This document shows, piece by piece, positions 12,618 through 23,067 of a stretch of 64,000 bases of DNA; the stretch's first letter is position 1, and every line of letters starts with the position of its first letter. The stretch is from Rhododendron vialii (lineage: Eukaryota; Streptophyta; Magnoliopsida; Ericales; Ericaceae). The stretch is from the NCBI RefSeq assembly GCF_030253575.1, contig NC_080563.1:12605001-12669000 (forward strand), written 5' to 3'. A program made the translations under genes and the position numbers. The notes under the pieces were generated by a model. That model was not told where the DNA came from, did no database searches, and saw nothing but the letters and a program-made list of their open reading frames with translations.

Positions 12618-12782
12618 AATCGCCGGTACCGAACAAAGGATGGAGTATCTTAAACAACCTCAAATGGGGCCCCCTTTGGAGTATCCATCTAACAACATCT
12701 GTAACACATGCTATCACAAAATAAACGTTTTTAGCGAGTTAAATAGGGATGCTGGTCCCGTTCCAGAACCTTAAATAAATAT

Positions 12783-12990
12783 TTGTTTTTTAAAAAATTA
12801 ATTTCAAGCTTAAAAATAATATATTTACGTAAATAATTTTTCTATAAATATAGATTTTGTTTGATAGATCTTATCAAGATATTTTATACGGTGCAAAAAA
12901 AAAATCAAAATTTTATTTTTCATTTACATTATTTTTGAGATTGAAAATATGAAATAAACTGCTTATTTTTTAAGAAGGTTTCTCAAACTG
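12783..12990. repeat. AT-rich dispersed repeat, inverted copy of 25943-26189
   Basis: Its middle (about 12800-12965) matches the reverse complement of the hAT-like MITE at 25943-26189: AATTTCAAGCTYAAAAAT, TTTACGTAAATAATTTT, TTGTTTGATAGATCT and ACGGTGCAAAAAAA occur in the same order. The termini are not clear here. Confidence 0.65.
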
Positions 12991-14576
12991 TAGAGCTAAC
13001 AGTTCAAAAAAGTAGAGTAGAGCTACCCTCCGGTTGAACTAATTGCCCCAGTTGAGATGAGGGTAATTTTTTTTTTTTAATTTTTTCACAGCAATATAAA
13101 TCAGCGGATTAATTAGTTAATTATTATTAGGGGAGGGGAGGTCACCACATGAGTCGGACAGGCATGGAAATCGAACACAAACAAAAGGTGCTCGACCGAT
13201 TAACACACCACCCACATTTGAGATAAGGGTAATTCAAAAGGTCAAGATCAAGAATCCCATGGGCAAATGAGAGAGACCTCTCACACTTTCTTTTTGGGTT
13301 ATATATACTCTGCACTTTTTTTTTGAGATCGCAAGAATAATCACTTTCTAATCTGCTTTGAACTCGATGATGAAATCGAGATTCTGTTAGAAAGAAGAGA
13401 ATGTATAGCTCTCTCTCTCTCTCTCTGAATTCATGGTGGACCTGGTGGAACCAAAGAGAATAAATTTTCCTTTTGAAATAACCCAGTAGAATAAAATGGA
13501 AGAAGATTTCCATATCTCTCTCCTTAACTTTTGAAGGTGGAAAACGGCATATTGGTGAATGCTTGAAATTTAAAAAAATTTGAGATTTTGTTTCTTTTTG
13601 AGTTTACTTTAATATTTTTAGGTGTTATCAATTTTTATGGGATCAGTTTATATACAACTTTGTTCAACTTTAAATTGTTGTCTGATATTGCGAAATTGAT
13701 CTGGTGCTCTTAAATTGACCCCAACATCTTAAAAAAAAATACAAATGAAATTTTTTGAGGGTAGAATATAAGTGAAAGAGATGTCGAAAGGATAAACTGG
13801 AATCTGAATCGAACTTTTTATCCACCCATAATGGTCTAGAAGTCATCTCATCTCTTTGCCCTTGCAACATCTCCAACCATACCATCGATCTTTCAAATAT
13901 TCTTCCATATGTCAATATATAAAATCGAAATGTAAGCTCTCCAAGCCTCTTTGACTCAATTTTTCATTTTAGGTTAAGTATGCGTCCCTCTTTCTTTAGG
14001 TTAAGTTTGCCTTTCTCTTTATTTTCATAAGGGTTTAGTTTGGGTAAAATAAGTAACGAGAATTTGAGCGTGATTTCTAATCTTCGCTATCTATTAGTTG
14101 TTGTTTTCCGCTTCCCTTTTTCTTTAGGTTAAGTTTGCCTTTTTCCTTTATTTTCATTCATGTTAAGTTTGGATAAAAGAAGTTTCAAGGAGAATTAAAA
14201 AATATTTGAGCGCGATTTTCTAATCCTTGTAATTTTAATGTTTGAAAGGGATTGGAATAGGATTAATTATTCTTGCATTTATTTGTCAAATGCAGGCATA
14301 TATATTGTCAAACTAGGTAGAGATTTCATCTCATTACTTCAATTCCATCCAAAAGAAAAGAAGGCAAATGTTTTTCCTATAATGAAACAATTTTCTAAGG
14401 GGAAATTAATGAGTTCATATTCCATATTAAATTTTATGCTCATATTTCAAACTCAAAATAGAGAGAATTTGGGTGTAAGCTCCATACAAGCCCACCCCCC
14501 CCCCCCCCCCCCTTTTTTTTTTCTATTGATTTTTTTTTCCATTCCTCCTGCACTCCGGATCCTCACTCTCTCTCCC
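12991..14576. other. Non-coding AT-rich region
   Basis: No gene found. It contains a short (CT)n tract at about 13410-13427, two similar T-rich stretches with TTTAGGTTAAGTTTGCCTTT (about 13996 and 14124), and a poly(C)-poly(T) run at about 14493-14522. Confidence 0.5.
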
Positions 14577-14893
14577 CGGAGATCGATCCCTTGTCCGACT
14601 CCCATCTCGAATAGATGCCTGTCTGACTCTTCTCAGCTGTTGATCTTGCAAATCAACGGCTGAGATGAGCCGAACATTTTTTGCGCCAAAACGACAGAGG
14701 CCTGTCCGACTTTTCTCGATCGTTGATCTCGCAAATCAACGGCTGAGATGAGCCGAACACTTCTTGCGCCAAAACGACGTCGTTTTGGTGCAAGAAGTGT
14801 TCGGCTCATCTCAGCCGTTGATTTGCGAGATCAACGATCGAGAAAAGTCGAACAGGCCTCTGTCTGGATGGGAGTCGGACAGGGGATCTCCTT
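14577..14893. repeat. Large near-perfect palindrome with duplicated left arm
   Basis: The centre is AAAACGACGTCGTTTT, with the axis at 14778/14779. Arms 14694-14778 and 14779-14863 are 85 bp each with about two mismatches. A second copy of the arm unit sits to the left (about 14620-14693), and outer pieces (about 14577-14608 and 14866-14893, GACTCCCATC-type) also pair. It looks like a fold-back MITE with one arm duplicated; ends and TSD were not resolved. Confidence 0.8.
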
Positions 14894-15008
14894 CGCTCTC
14901 ACCGCCTCTCCATTATTGCGAGAAGGCTAAGACTCTTTTCTTAGGGGGAGATCTCTCACTTTGCCCATCATTTTTGGACCGCAAAGTTTTCCTTTTTGTA
15001 ATTTGTTA

Positions 15009-15291
15009 CTCCATCCGTCCCCTTTTTAAAGTTCAGTATTTCATTTTTGAATTGTCCATTAATAAGTGTCCATTTTGTAAAGTTAATGGGTAAAAGTTGA
15101 TACATTTTTTATTTTGCCTCTAAAAGTAGATTCCATTTTAAAAAGTTAGTGAGTAAAAGTATAATGATGATGCCTCCATAGAGAGTAAATAAGGAAAGTG
15201 AAGGTAAAAGTTGATGTGAAAGGTATAATGATGATGTTTTCTTAATAAATTGGAGTTACTAAACGGAACATATAAAAATGGACGGAATGAT
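15009..15291. mobile_element. Stowaway-like (Tc1/mariner) MITE
   Basis: The left end CTCCATCCGTCCCCTTTTTA is inverted at the right end (…AAAAATGGACGGAATGA), with TA at both junctions. The CTCC-TCCGTCC end is the familiar Stowaway terminus. The interior is short and non-coding. The right end matches imperfectly, so it is an old copy. Confidence 0.78.
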
Positions 15292-15740
15292 TATTATTAT
15301 TTTTTATATATGAAATGATCTATTGTCGAGTCAACAACCTTAAAAAAAAAACTCACAATTATATTTATACCTATCTCATACGATGAACCAAGTCAAGGAT
15401 GATTCAAAAGTTTAGTTGAATTTCCCCCTCCTCACACTTATTTTTATGAGTATAAAATTTTCCACGATCATTTTCACGATCAGTAATATTACATAAGAAT
15501 TATCAGTTACACTAGGACTGAGATATGGTCGAGACTCATGCGAGATTCGTAATTGCGACTTGAATGATGATCGTCGATTCGTCGTTATCTAAAATACTAA
15601 AATCTCACGCATTAATATTGATAACCAATATTCAAAAAACCAGATCCGGCTTACCGAGACTATTATAGCCCCATTGGAGTGATAGGTTTCGTGAGAGAAG
15701 AAAAGAATAGAAAGAAAAATCTCACTACTTGTTTGGATAA

Positions 15741-16149
15741 GAGACCTGCTATCAGTACCGATCATAACTCCACCGAAATCGTACCGACGGCTTCGCTGGG
15801 CCGTCTCCGGCCACCGAACGGTTGATCCGAGTCGTCCAAAAATTCTAAAAAAAAAATGTGTTACGATCGAGTACCTACACACATCGGATGCCGTTGATTT
15901 TCGTTTAGACCCCCTCATTTTTTATTTTTTTTAGAATTTTTGGACGGCTCGAAATATATGAAAAAATGAGGTGTTTGGATCGAGTACCTACACACATCGG
16001 ATGCCGTTGATTCTCGCGTAGACCGTCTCGTTTTTTTTTGTTATAGAATTTTAGGACTGCTCTGATCGACCGTCCGATGGCCGGAGACAGTTCGGCGAGA
16101 CCGTCGGTACGATTTCGGTGGAGTTGTGGTCGGTACCTATAGGTTTTCT
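15741..16149. mobile_element. Fold-back MITE copy 3 (Mutator-like), 10-11 bp TSD
   Basis: A 409-bp element of the same fold-back family. Its arms share CTCCACCGAAATCGTACCG, the CCGGCCA block, ACCTACACACATCGGATGCC and the CCAAAAATTCTA-type block. The direct repeat TGTTTGGATAA flanks it (15730-15740; 16149/16150-16159). It lies about 0.6 kb upstream of the STMP1-like promoter. Confidence 0.88.
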
Positions 16150-16159
16150 GTTTGGATAA

Positions 16160-16744
16160 ATAGGTAAGAAATGATAAAAATTGTGTGTAAATGCAAGGCT
16201 TATTTAGCATACAAAGAAGGGCCTAACTCGTCATAAGCAAAAACACTTGAGTCTTGACGCGACAACTCGACGAACTTCAAGACCATCGCGGACATTGACA
16301 TTGCACAAATCCTCCAACACATCCGACGGCGCTTGATCGAACACTTGCTCCCTTCAGTTAGCTAGATCACAAGCACAACCGTCAGTCTCTCTCCGACCAA
16401 AGCCTGGCTGCAGCCAAAGGTTAAGTCACAAGTCCGTTCCATTTTAAGTTGCTCATCGATCAACACGATCAGGTTGTAATCGGGCATAAAAGGGGTGCTG
16501 GTTCGAAACTGTCCGGAGAGCCACTTGCGAATCGAATTCCATTCTCCATTGATCATAGTTACATATTAGATCAGACGGCCAGAACGAATCTGGTTGTCAG
16601 CTTCACCAAAAACCACATGGGCGCAATTGCATCTGAAAGTTCACTCCCTGTGGAGTCCCATCTGTTCAACGGCACTGCCACAGCCTACACAGAGGATTGG
16701 CCCTAAACACAGTTGTCAAGTCTTGGGCAAGGCGTCACGCAAAA
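16160..16744. other. Upstream region of the STMP1-like gene
   Basis: Higher GC than the surroundings. No coding frame I trust: short frames on both strands match no family I recognise. Probably promoter sequence. Confidence 0.4.
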
Positions 16745-16846
16745 CCTTTATAAATCCAACCTCTGGAGAAGGAAAAACCCTAAGACGAAAGAAGCTCCCG
16801 GTTCTACGTACAAATCGCTGTATCTATACCCTAGGATCGATCTCCG
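16745..16846 (+). promoter_or_regulatory. Predicted promoter and leader of the STMP1-like gene
   Basis: A TATA-like CCTTTATAAATCC lies at 16745-16757, about 95 bp before the start codon. The telo-box AAACCCTAA (16775-16783), common near starts of plant translation and organelle-biogenesis genes, lies between them. Motifs are seen; function is inferred. Confidence 0.55.
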
Positions 16847-17020
16847 ATGGGTATAATCAGAACTGCTTTCAAACTAACGGCGGGGACGATGTTCGGAGTG
16901 TACGTAGCTCAAAACTACGACGTTCCGAACATAAAGAAGCTCATCAACACGGGGCTCGTGTTCGCGAAGCACCTGGAGGAGAATTACCGGAAGCCGAACA
17001 AGAAGGACGAGGATAATTGA
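16847..17020 (+). CDS. STMP1: STMP1-like short mitochondrial transmembrane microprotein (57 aa)
   Basis: One exon encodes 57 residues, ATG at 16847 to TGA at 17018-17020. The N-terminal half (about residues 5-21) is a hydrophobic segment with glycines. It runs into GVYVAQNYDVPNIKKL, the hallmark of the short transmembrane mitochondrial protein 1 family, whose vertebrate members carry a nearly identical G-Y-AQNYD-PN block. The C terminus is charged (KHLEENYRKPNKKDEDN). STMP1 is an inner-membrane microprotein linked to respiratory-chain complexes, mainly complex III in animals; the plant role is less clear. The start is supported by the hydrophobic N terminus and by the TATA-like box and telo-box just upstream. 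It is easily missed because of its size and because a longer overlapping frame reads through it out of phase. Confidence 0.82.
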   Translation: MGIIRTAFKLTAGTMFGVYVAQNYDVPNIKKLINTGLVFAKHLEENYRKPNKKDEDN

Positions 17021-17384
17021 TCGGGAAACAGTTGAGGTTTCGTTCGACTCAGAGTTTTTTTTTTCTTCCTAATTTTTGAAGTTTCTGTTTTGGTCCTGTA
17101 GTTGAAATCCTATCATCGGTGAGGGTTTTGTTAGTGATGATGATCGAAACGATGAAATTTGACTGGAATTCTGGATTATATGGATAGTGAAAAGTTGAAG
17201 AATTTTGGTTATGTGTTAGGGTGTTTTCCTGTTTTAACTTTGAACTCTGTGTGTTATTTTTATGTCTTGCCGAGAAAGTACTGGTCTTACTGGAAAAGAA
17301 AAGGAAAAAAAAGGTACTAAACGATACAATCCAGTGTTTACATCGGAGGGAGAGGATTAATATCTTGCATTTGATTCCGTCTTT
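17021..17384 (+). other. 3' region of the STMP1-like gene
   Basis: T-rich, with no further coding frame seen. Probably the 3' UTR and terminator of the microprotein gene, up to the MITE at 17395. Confidence 0.4.
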
Positions 17385-17394
17385 GTTTGAGGAT

Positions 17395-17627
17395 AGGACT
17401 GTAAACGAACTGAGATGCTCACAAGCAGCTAATGGCTCTGGTTGGCTTGTTTAGTAATCGAGCCAAGCTCGACACTCAAAAGCTCGGCTTGTTTGTATAG
17501 GCCGATCGTTAGGTAAATTAGCTAGGCTCGGCTTGGGCTCGTTTACAACCGAGCCGAGTTCGAGTTTTAGGCGCGTATAGTAAATGAGCCTAGCGAATAC
17601 TATGAAGCTCGGCTTGTTTAGACTCCT
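17395..17627. mobile_element. Older copy of the AGGGCTGCAAACGA-family Mutator-like MITE
   Basis: The 233-bp element begins AGGACTGTAAACGA and ends …TTTAGACTCCT. The interior has the same GAGCCGAG/CTCGGCTTG vocabulary as 12117-12617. Flanks GTTTGAGGAT (17385-17394) and ATTTGAGGAC (17628-17637) match at 8 of 10 positions, consistent with a decayed 10-bp TSD. Confidence 0.75.
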
Positions 17628-17989
17628 ATTTGAGGACATAATTAAAGGTTTCAGTGGTGAAAACATATGAGAATACTTTGCGTTTGATTCAATCAAGATT
17701 ATTGCTTAAGTGGATTGGATTTAAGACATTTATGAGAAATTAATTGCATTTGGTCCTCTTTGTTGAAAATGGACTGGAAAGGTTTAGTTTCGAGAATTGT
17801 GAGACGAAAGGAAAGATTATGTGACATATGTTCTAGTTTCTTACGATGGGTTCACTGTCCCTGGAGTTCTTGTTATGGTAGTACTCAAGAACTTAATTGT
17901 ATTCAAGTCAACTTTTCAGATTGATCCAAGAATGATTTAAGCTTGTGGCTTCTTTTTAGTGCTAGTATAACACAGACTTAACTGTAGAT

Positions 17990-20031
17990 TTTCTTTTTTT
18001 GGTGCAACGGAAATTACATTAATTGACCAAACAGAAGCAGAGTCATACAGACTAAAATAGCAACAACTTAAAACAGAAAACTGAAGACCTAGGTTCTGAG
18101 ATGCCCGACACCTAGGCAGTCGGCGATCACGTATTCCCTTGCCACAAGGGGAACTTGCTCTGTGACGACTAAACTTTCATATTGTTCAGCTCCCAATCGG
18201 GCTAGTCAGTCCGCCGTTTGGTTGGCTTGACAGAAGATGTGGCTAATTCTGGTTCCAGTTCAGGTTGCCAACATTTTTGCGTCTTTGACTAGAATGCGTT
18301 GGGGGTGATCCATAGCGGCGCCGCCATTGACTAGATTCACCGCAATACATGAGTCAGATTAAATCTTCACATGCTGTAGCCCTTTTTCTTGAATGATTGT
18401 AAGTCCTATGTACATTGCCCAAAGCTCAGCTTCCAAGCTCAAGTTGCATTCCAACTTTCCATAAAACCCTAGAATCCATGCCCCTGCATCGTTTCTGAAA
18501 ACTCCTCGAAATCCAGGTTTATTGTTGGAGTCATACCAACATCCGTCCGTATTTAGTTTTATCTCTCCTCCACAAGGGAACCTCCAAACAATTAAATGAT
18601 TACTGTAGTACTATCAGTTTGGATGGGAGTTTTAAACGCTTCCCCAATTTCCTTGGCATAAGAGTTAATAGCTTTGAGGCTCACTGCTGGTGGAATATTA
18701 ACATTATTGAAACTCTGTTTTGTTTCTATCTTTCCTAATTTGCCAAAGAGTGGTAACAAAAACTGTATTCCAAGGGATATCTCTATCCTAACGATAGGAG
18801 TGACTGGATTTACCATTAACTACAATCCAATCGTTAAGGGTTCTCCTGAGAAGGTTTCTAATCCAGTTGTTGTGACAAATAGAGGACTACATGTCTTTGG
18901 CTTTGGGGCATTCACGAAATAGGTGACTCAAACTCTCAGGACTGGTATTACAGCGAGGGCAAGCGCTCGAAAGGTTGATTTTTCTGTTAGCTCTCAACGG
19001 GTTTGATGGCAATTTGTCATCCGAAATGAGCCATAAGTTTTAATTTCTTCCGGGATTTTGAGCTTCCAGAACAAAATCCAACCCTTCGTATCCGTATCCT
19101 CAAAATTGATTAGATCATAGGCAGCAGCAGTAGTGAATCCATTACTCCCAGGACTGGCCCAGGTAAGGTAGGGTGATCAGGGGAATTCGTGTAACTAGAG
19201 AGATGTATGTTATAAATGATATTCGTATCCTGTTGATCTACTATGTGTGTGTGCTATGTTTGAAAGATCCCAGGTATCATTATCATCAACAATCTCTTTT
19301 ACCTTCGTATTACCATTAGTATGGGGTCCCTGATACTTTAAGATAAGAGGGCCACTCCCACACCACCAGTCCTTCCAAAGATCCACTTTGGATCCATCTC
19401 AATGGTCCATTTATTCCCCTTTTGATTATGTGATTGGTGTTGACCATGCTACGCCAAACATGTGAAGCATTACGTTTTTGGTGCTATCAGTGACGTCTAC
19501 CATACCTAACTATACCATCCAATGGTCCATTTATTTGGTCTCTTAGCATTTTAACCCATGCATGGTGACTTTCCAGCTAAGTTTGGTTAGGAGTGCCAAG
19601 TTTTGGTTTCTAGCTTTCCTGATACCAAGTCCACCCCTATCTTGCATTTACAAACAGTAGTCCAATTAACAAGGTGAATGTTTTTGGTGCTATCAGTATC
19701 TCCCCAAAGGAAGTTTCTATTAATTCTGTCCAAATTATCACACACACTCACAGGGATTTCCATAGTCTGCATGGTATAGTTAGGTATGGTAGACGTCACC
19801 GATTGCACGAGAGTAGCCCTACCTGCTAAGTTCAAAACATTAGCTTTCCAGCCAGCAAGTCTCCTGTGTACTTTTTCGACAATAGGATTAAAGTGCAGTC
19901 TGCTCAATATACTCTGAAGTAAAGGCACACCCAAGTATTTCCCAAGATCAGCAGTCAAAGAGATACCAGTAATGTTACTAAGCCTTCTAGCTCTTCTGCG
20001 ATTAATGTTGGGGGAAACATACATTTTGGAT
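17990..20031 (-). mobile_element. 5'-truncated L1-type LINE with RNase H, flanked by TSD
   Basis: A minus-strand non-LTR retrotransposon of about 2.04 kb. At 19587-20024 (-) a frame matches the region after the reverse transcriptase in plant L1 elements (GKYLGVPLL, RLAGWKANVLNLAGRATLVQSV, then FLWG). Next come a degraded zinc-binding region and an RNase H domain (about 18110-18600). The 3' end is A-rich (17991-18000 on this strand). Flanks TTAACTGTAGAT (17978-17989) and TTAACTATAGAT (20032-20043) match at 11 of 12 positions. The 5' part with ORF1 and the polymerase core is absent. Confidence 0.85.
18110..18600 (-). pseudogene. LINE RNase H domain, broken by stops
   Basis: Read on the minus strand, this gives a plant LINE-type RNase H: GFRGVFRNDAGAWILGFYG, then LEAELWAM, then SDS and a late HIFCQANQTAD block. 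Several in-frame stops (before SDS, after MLAT and after TAD) show it is dead. It belongs to the LINE at 17990-20031. Confidence 0.8.
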
Positions 20032-20043
20032 TTAACTATAGAT

Positions 20044-23000
20044 GCTTTCCTGGAAATATCCTTTTTCTCATTTTGTTGTTTTTTATTGCGAGAAGTTCAG
20101 CTAATAAACTGGAAGATTGAGATTTTGGTGTTGTTTGCACCTGTCTGGTAAATTACTGGTAGAAATACTTCTTTGGGGAAAAATTGGCAAGTACAGGCTT
20201 TGAAATCAATAGCATAATGAACTCATGGCTTGGGAGTTGGAGGTTTCAAGTGTCCAGAAGTGTTCAGAAATCAGTATTGTCGCTTATCCAAAGTCATAAT
20301 TGTTTAGGCTCGAGATGGTTGATGGGGGGGATTAATGCGATTGTTCGTAGTTTGTGAATAGTAGTTACACAGTTAAAAGCGTGCTGTGTCCATTTGACAA
20401 GGACAAAAGGCTCTAATCACAGCTAAAACTGCATCTTGATTTTGGTTTTTGTCCTCTTCTTCTTCTCCTTTTATTGCTATCTTAGTACTATCTAGTATCT
20501 ATAGCTTGGGATTCCTTTGTATACGGATTGTACTTAATTACATGGCCAGCATTTCATGGATAGGCAGTAATATGAAGCATGATTATGTAGACAAATCTCT
20601 GTTTTGCAAGTGATCAAAGTTTTGTAATGGAATCAAATGTCAGACTCGGAAGGGTTGAGGTAGAAGAAGATATGAAGGGTCGATCCAAAATGGAATTCTA
20701 TCACCTTTTTAAGAACAAAATTTGAGAGAAAATTGTTAGAGCACAGAGTTTGTTCAAGTCGGGTGGTTCGACCTATATAGAGAAGTACTATCTAGTTGAA
20801 GCAATTCAAAGCCATTTGTCCCCCCTGAATCATCATCCTTGTTCTTACCTGCACCGCTTCCATGATTATACTTATTAAAGCTGTTATACACTGATAGAGA
20901 GAAGACTGAAGAGTACTAACCATGTACTGTCACCCAGCCAAGTCTATTTCTTGGAAAAGAATTAGTTAATCTTGCGCTAGTACAGCTTCATTTAGTTAGT
21001 CGGATAGCTTGAGTGTATAATCTCCTCTTGTATTCTGTTATGCGATTGGGATCAGTTGAAAAAATTCTCTCTCTAAACTTTGTCATGCATACATGATTAC
21101 TTATTCTCTGTTTTCATTATAGGATTCCTTCTAGTGCCACTAATGCATTGCCCTCGCACATTTATACAGCGTCAAACTAGTCAGACGGTGTATATCCATA
21201 TGTGATTAAGTTGTCATTTGCTGAACTAGTTGAGTGGGGATTGTTTAGGTCTACAAATTCTTTTGGGTCTTTCTACACTGATGCAGTTGGTGTTTGGGTT
21301 TACATCTCTTATGTATCTCTGGAGTCTTGGAGGAGGCACCTGTTTAAGCACAATCATATGTAGAGATCATACAAGAAATGAGTTTTTTTGTACTTCTAAT
21401 GGGACAACAGAGGTTCCATATGCAGTGAGGTTACGGATCATAGGAAGTGATGAATTCCAACAGGATCCATGGTGGATTTTATTACAAGACAATACATTAA
21501 GGAAATCCAGTCGTGCAACAATATAAAAGACAGTACATAAAGGAAATCCTAGATGTCCTGCAGGAAACATGACTATGCCCAAGATGCATACATAGTACTG
21601 TGCACTAGATGAAGATCTTGAGTAGATCGCAGAAACATGAAGGGCATGAGCAGAATTCCAACCACATAGAGCGAGGGCTTGGATGCAATTTTCTCAAAGG
21701 AAGTTGGGTGGGGTTTTTGGTTGCTATTGGTAGTGGTGGAAAGCAGAATGCAACAACTCTATTCATAATTTTCATTATTACCCTGCCTGTCCTGATGCTT
21801 TCTGTATTTTCGTAAAAGCATGAATAAGTTGATTAACGGATGTTCAATAAAGAGTACTTTTCACATAGTTGTTGAATGAAATTCTTATCATGCCAGCCAT
21901 TTGTTTTCTTCAAGATAATTTCACTTATATGTATGCCTATTTCTATTGAGACTCCTCATGGTAGAGGACAGATGGATACATTTTGGTAACTATTTCCCTT
22001 CTGTTTTTTGTGGAGAAACTTTTTGAATGGATTTGAAGAAACATCAACTAGTTATTGAGATATGTGGGGAACCTCATTGTAAATAGGCATTCATGCGTCA
22101 TTAAGAAGTTCCGGATTTGGATTTGGGTGCAGATACGAACAGAAACACGGACACTAAAACGGGATACGTCATTTCTATAACAAAAAAATATGGGGACGAA
22201 CACGGTAGGGGACACAACAAAAACAAATAAAATTACTTTTAAACCAATGGAAACATAGTTATAACTTTATGTATATATATAATATACACATTGTATTACA
22301 CTTTTACCCCAAAATATTCAAAGTAATACGCCTTTAGCCCCAAAAAAAACTTTTAAAAAAGTGCATATTTAACCCCTACTGTGTCACCATACGCGTCCCT
22401 CCTATGTCCCTCCTGCGTCCTTGGCTTGTCCCCTTGAAAATATTAATTAAATTTAATGAACACGCCATGTGGCGTGTCCCGTTTTTTGCCGTGTCCCCTC
22501 GTTGGACACAGTTATGGCAACCTCTAGGAGCGTCAACGCTCCATAGGCTCCCAATCCTACGGAATTTCTGGAAATATTATAATTGCTAAGAAATCCAAGC
22601 AGGTATAAACATAATACAAGTAAAATCAATGTATAAGGAGATTCTTAAATGTCAAACAGAAATTGACGATCTTATGATTGGATGAGAATGGTTTGAAAGC
22701 TTTCAGGCGCTCTGTAGGTAGAAAGTTGATCCACGCCCGCTATCAGATGGTCCCGGGGTCTTTTGTCTCTTCATTCTCTTTTGGCATCTATGTACAAGAC
22801 GACCTATTGTATTTGGGGTTTCTGTACTCTAGGTTGAATTTCTGATTTGTATAACTGTCTTTACACGTTCACACTGTATTTCTATTGTGTTGCTCACTAA
22901 AATGATTTCCGTTGTTCTCATTCCTCCACATGTAAAGCTGCGAGTATTGTCCAAAACCATACATCGTATTCAAAACTGAAAATTCTTAATAAGATTCTAT

Positions 23001-23067
23001 TTCACAATACATGTGGTTCAGATGGTTCTATATAGGTGTATTCAGTTCTAAATCGATGCAGTTGATT
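20044..23067. other. Gene-free region with GACACGG-rich repeat
   Basis: No supported gene. About 22125-22535 is rich in GGACAC/GTGTCC words in inverted arrangement (ACACGGACAC on the left, CGTGTCCC on the right), probably a decayed MITE whose ends I could not fix. The rest is ordinary AT-rich DNA. Confidence 0.45.

Noticed and set aside
12154..12774. 206-residue open frame rich in EPSS/THTH repeats
   Set aside because: It runs through the GAGC-rich MITE and its AC microsatellite; composition alone keeps the frame open.
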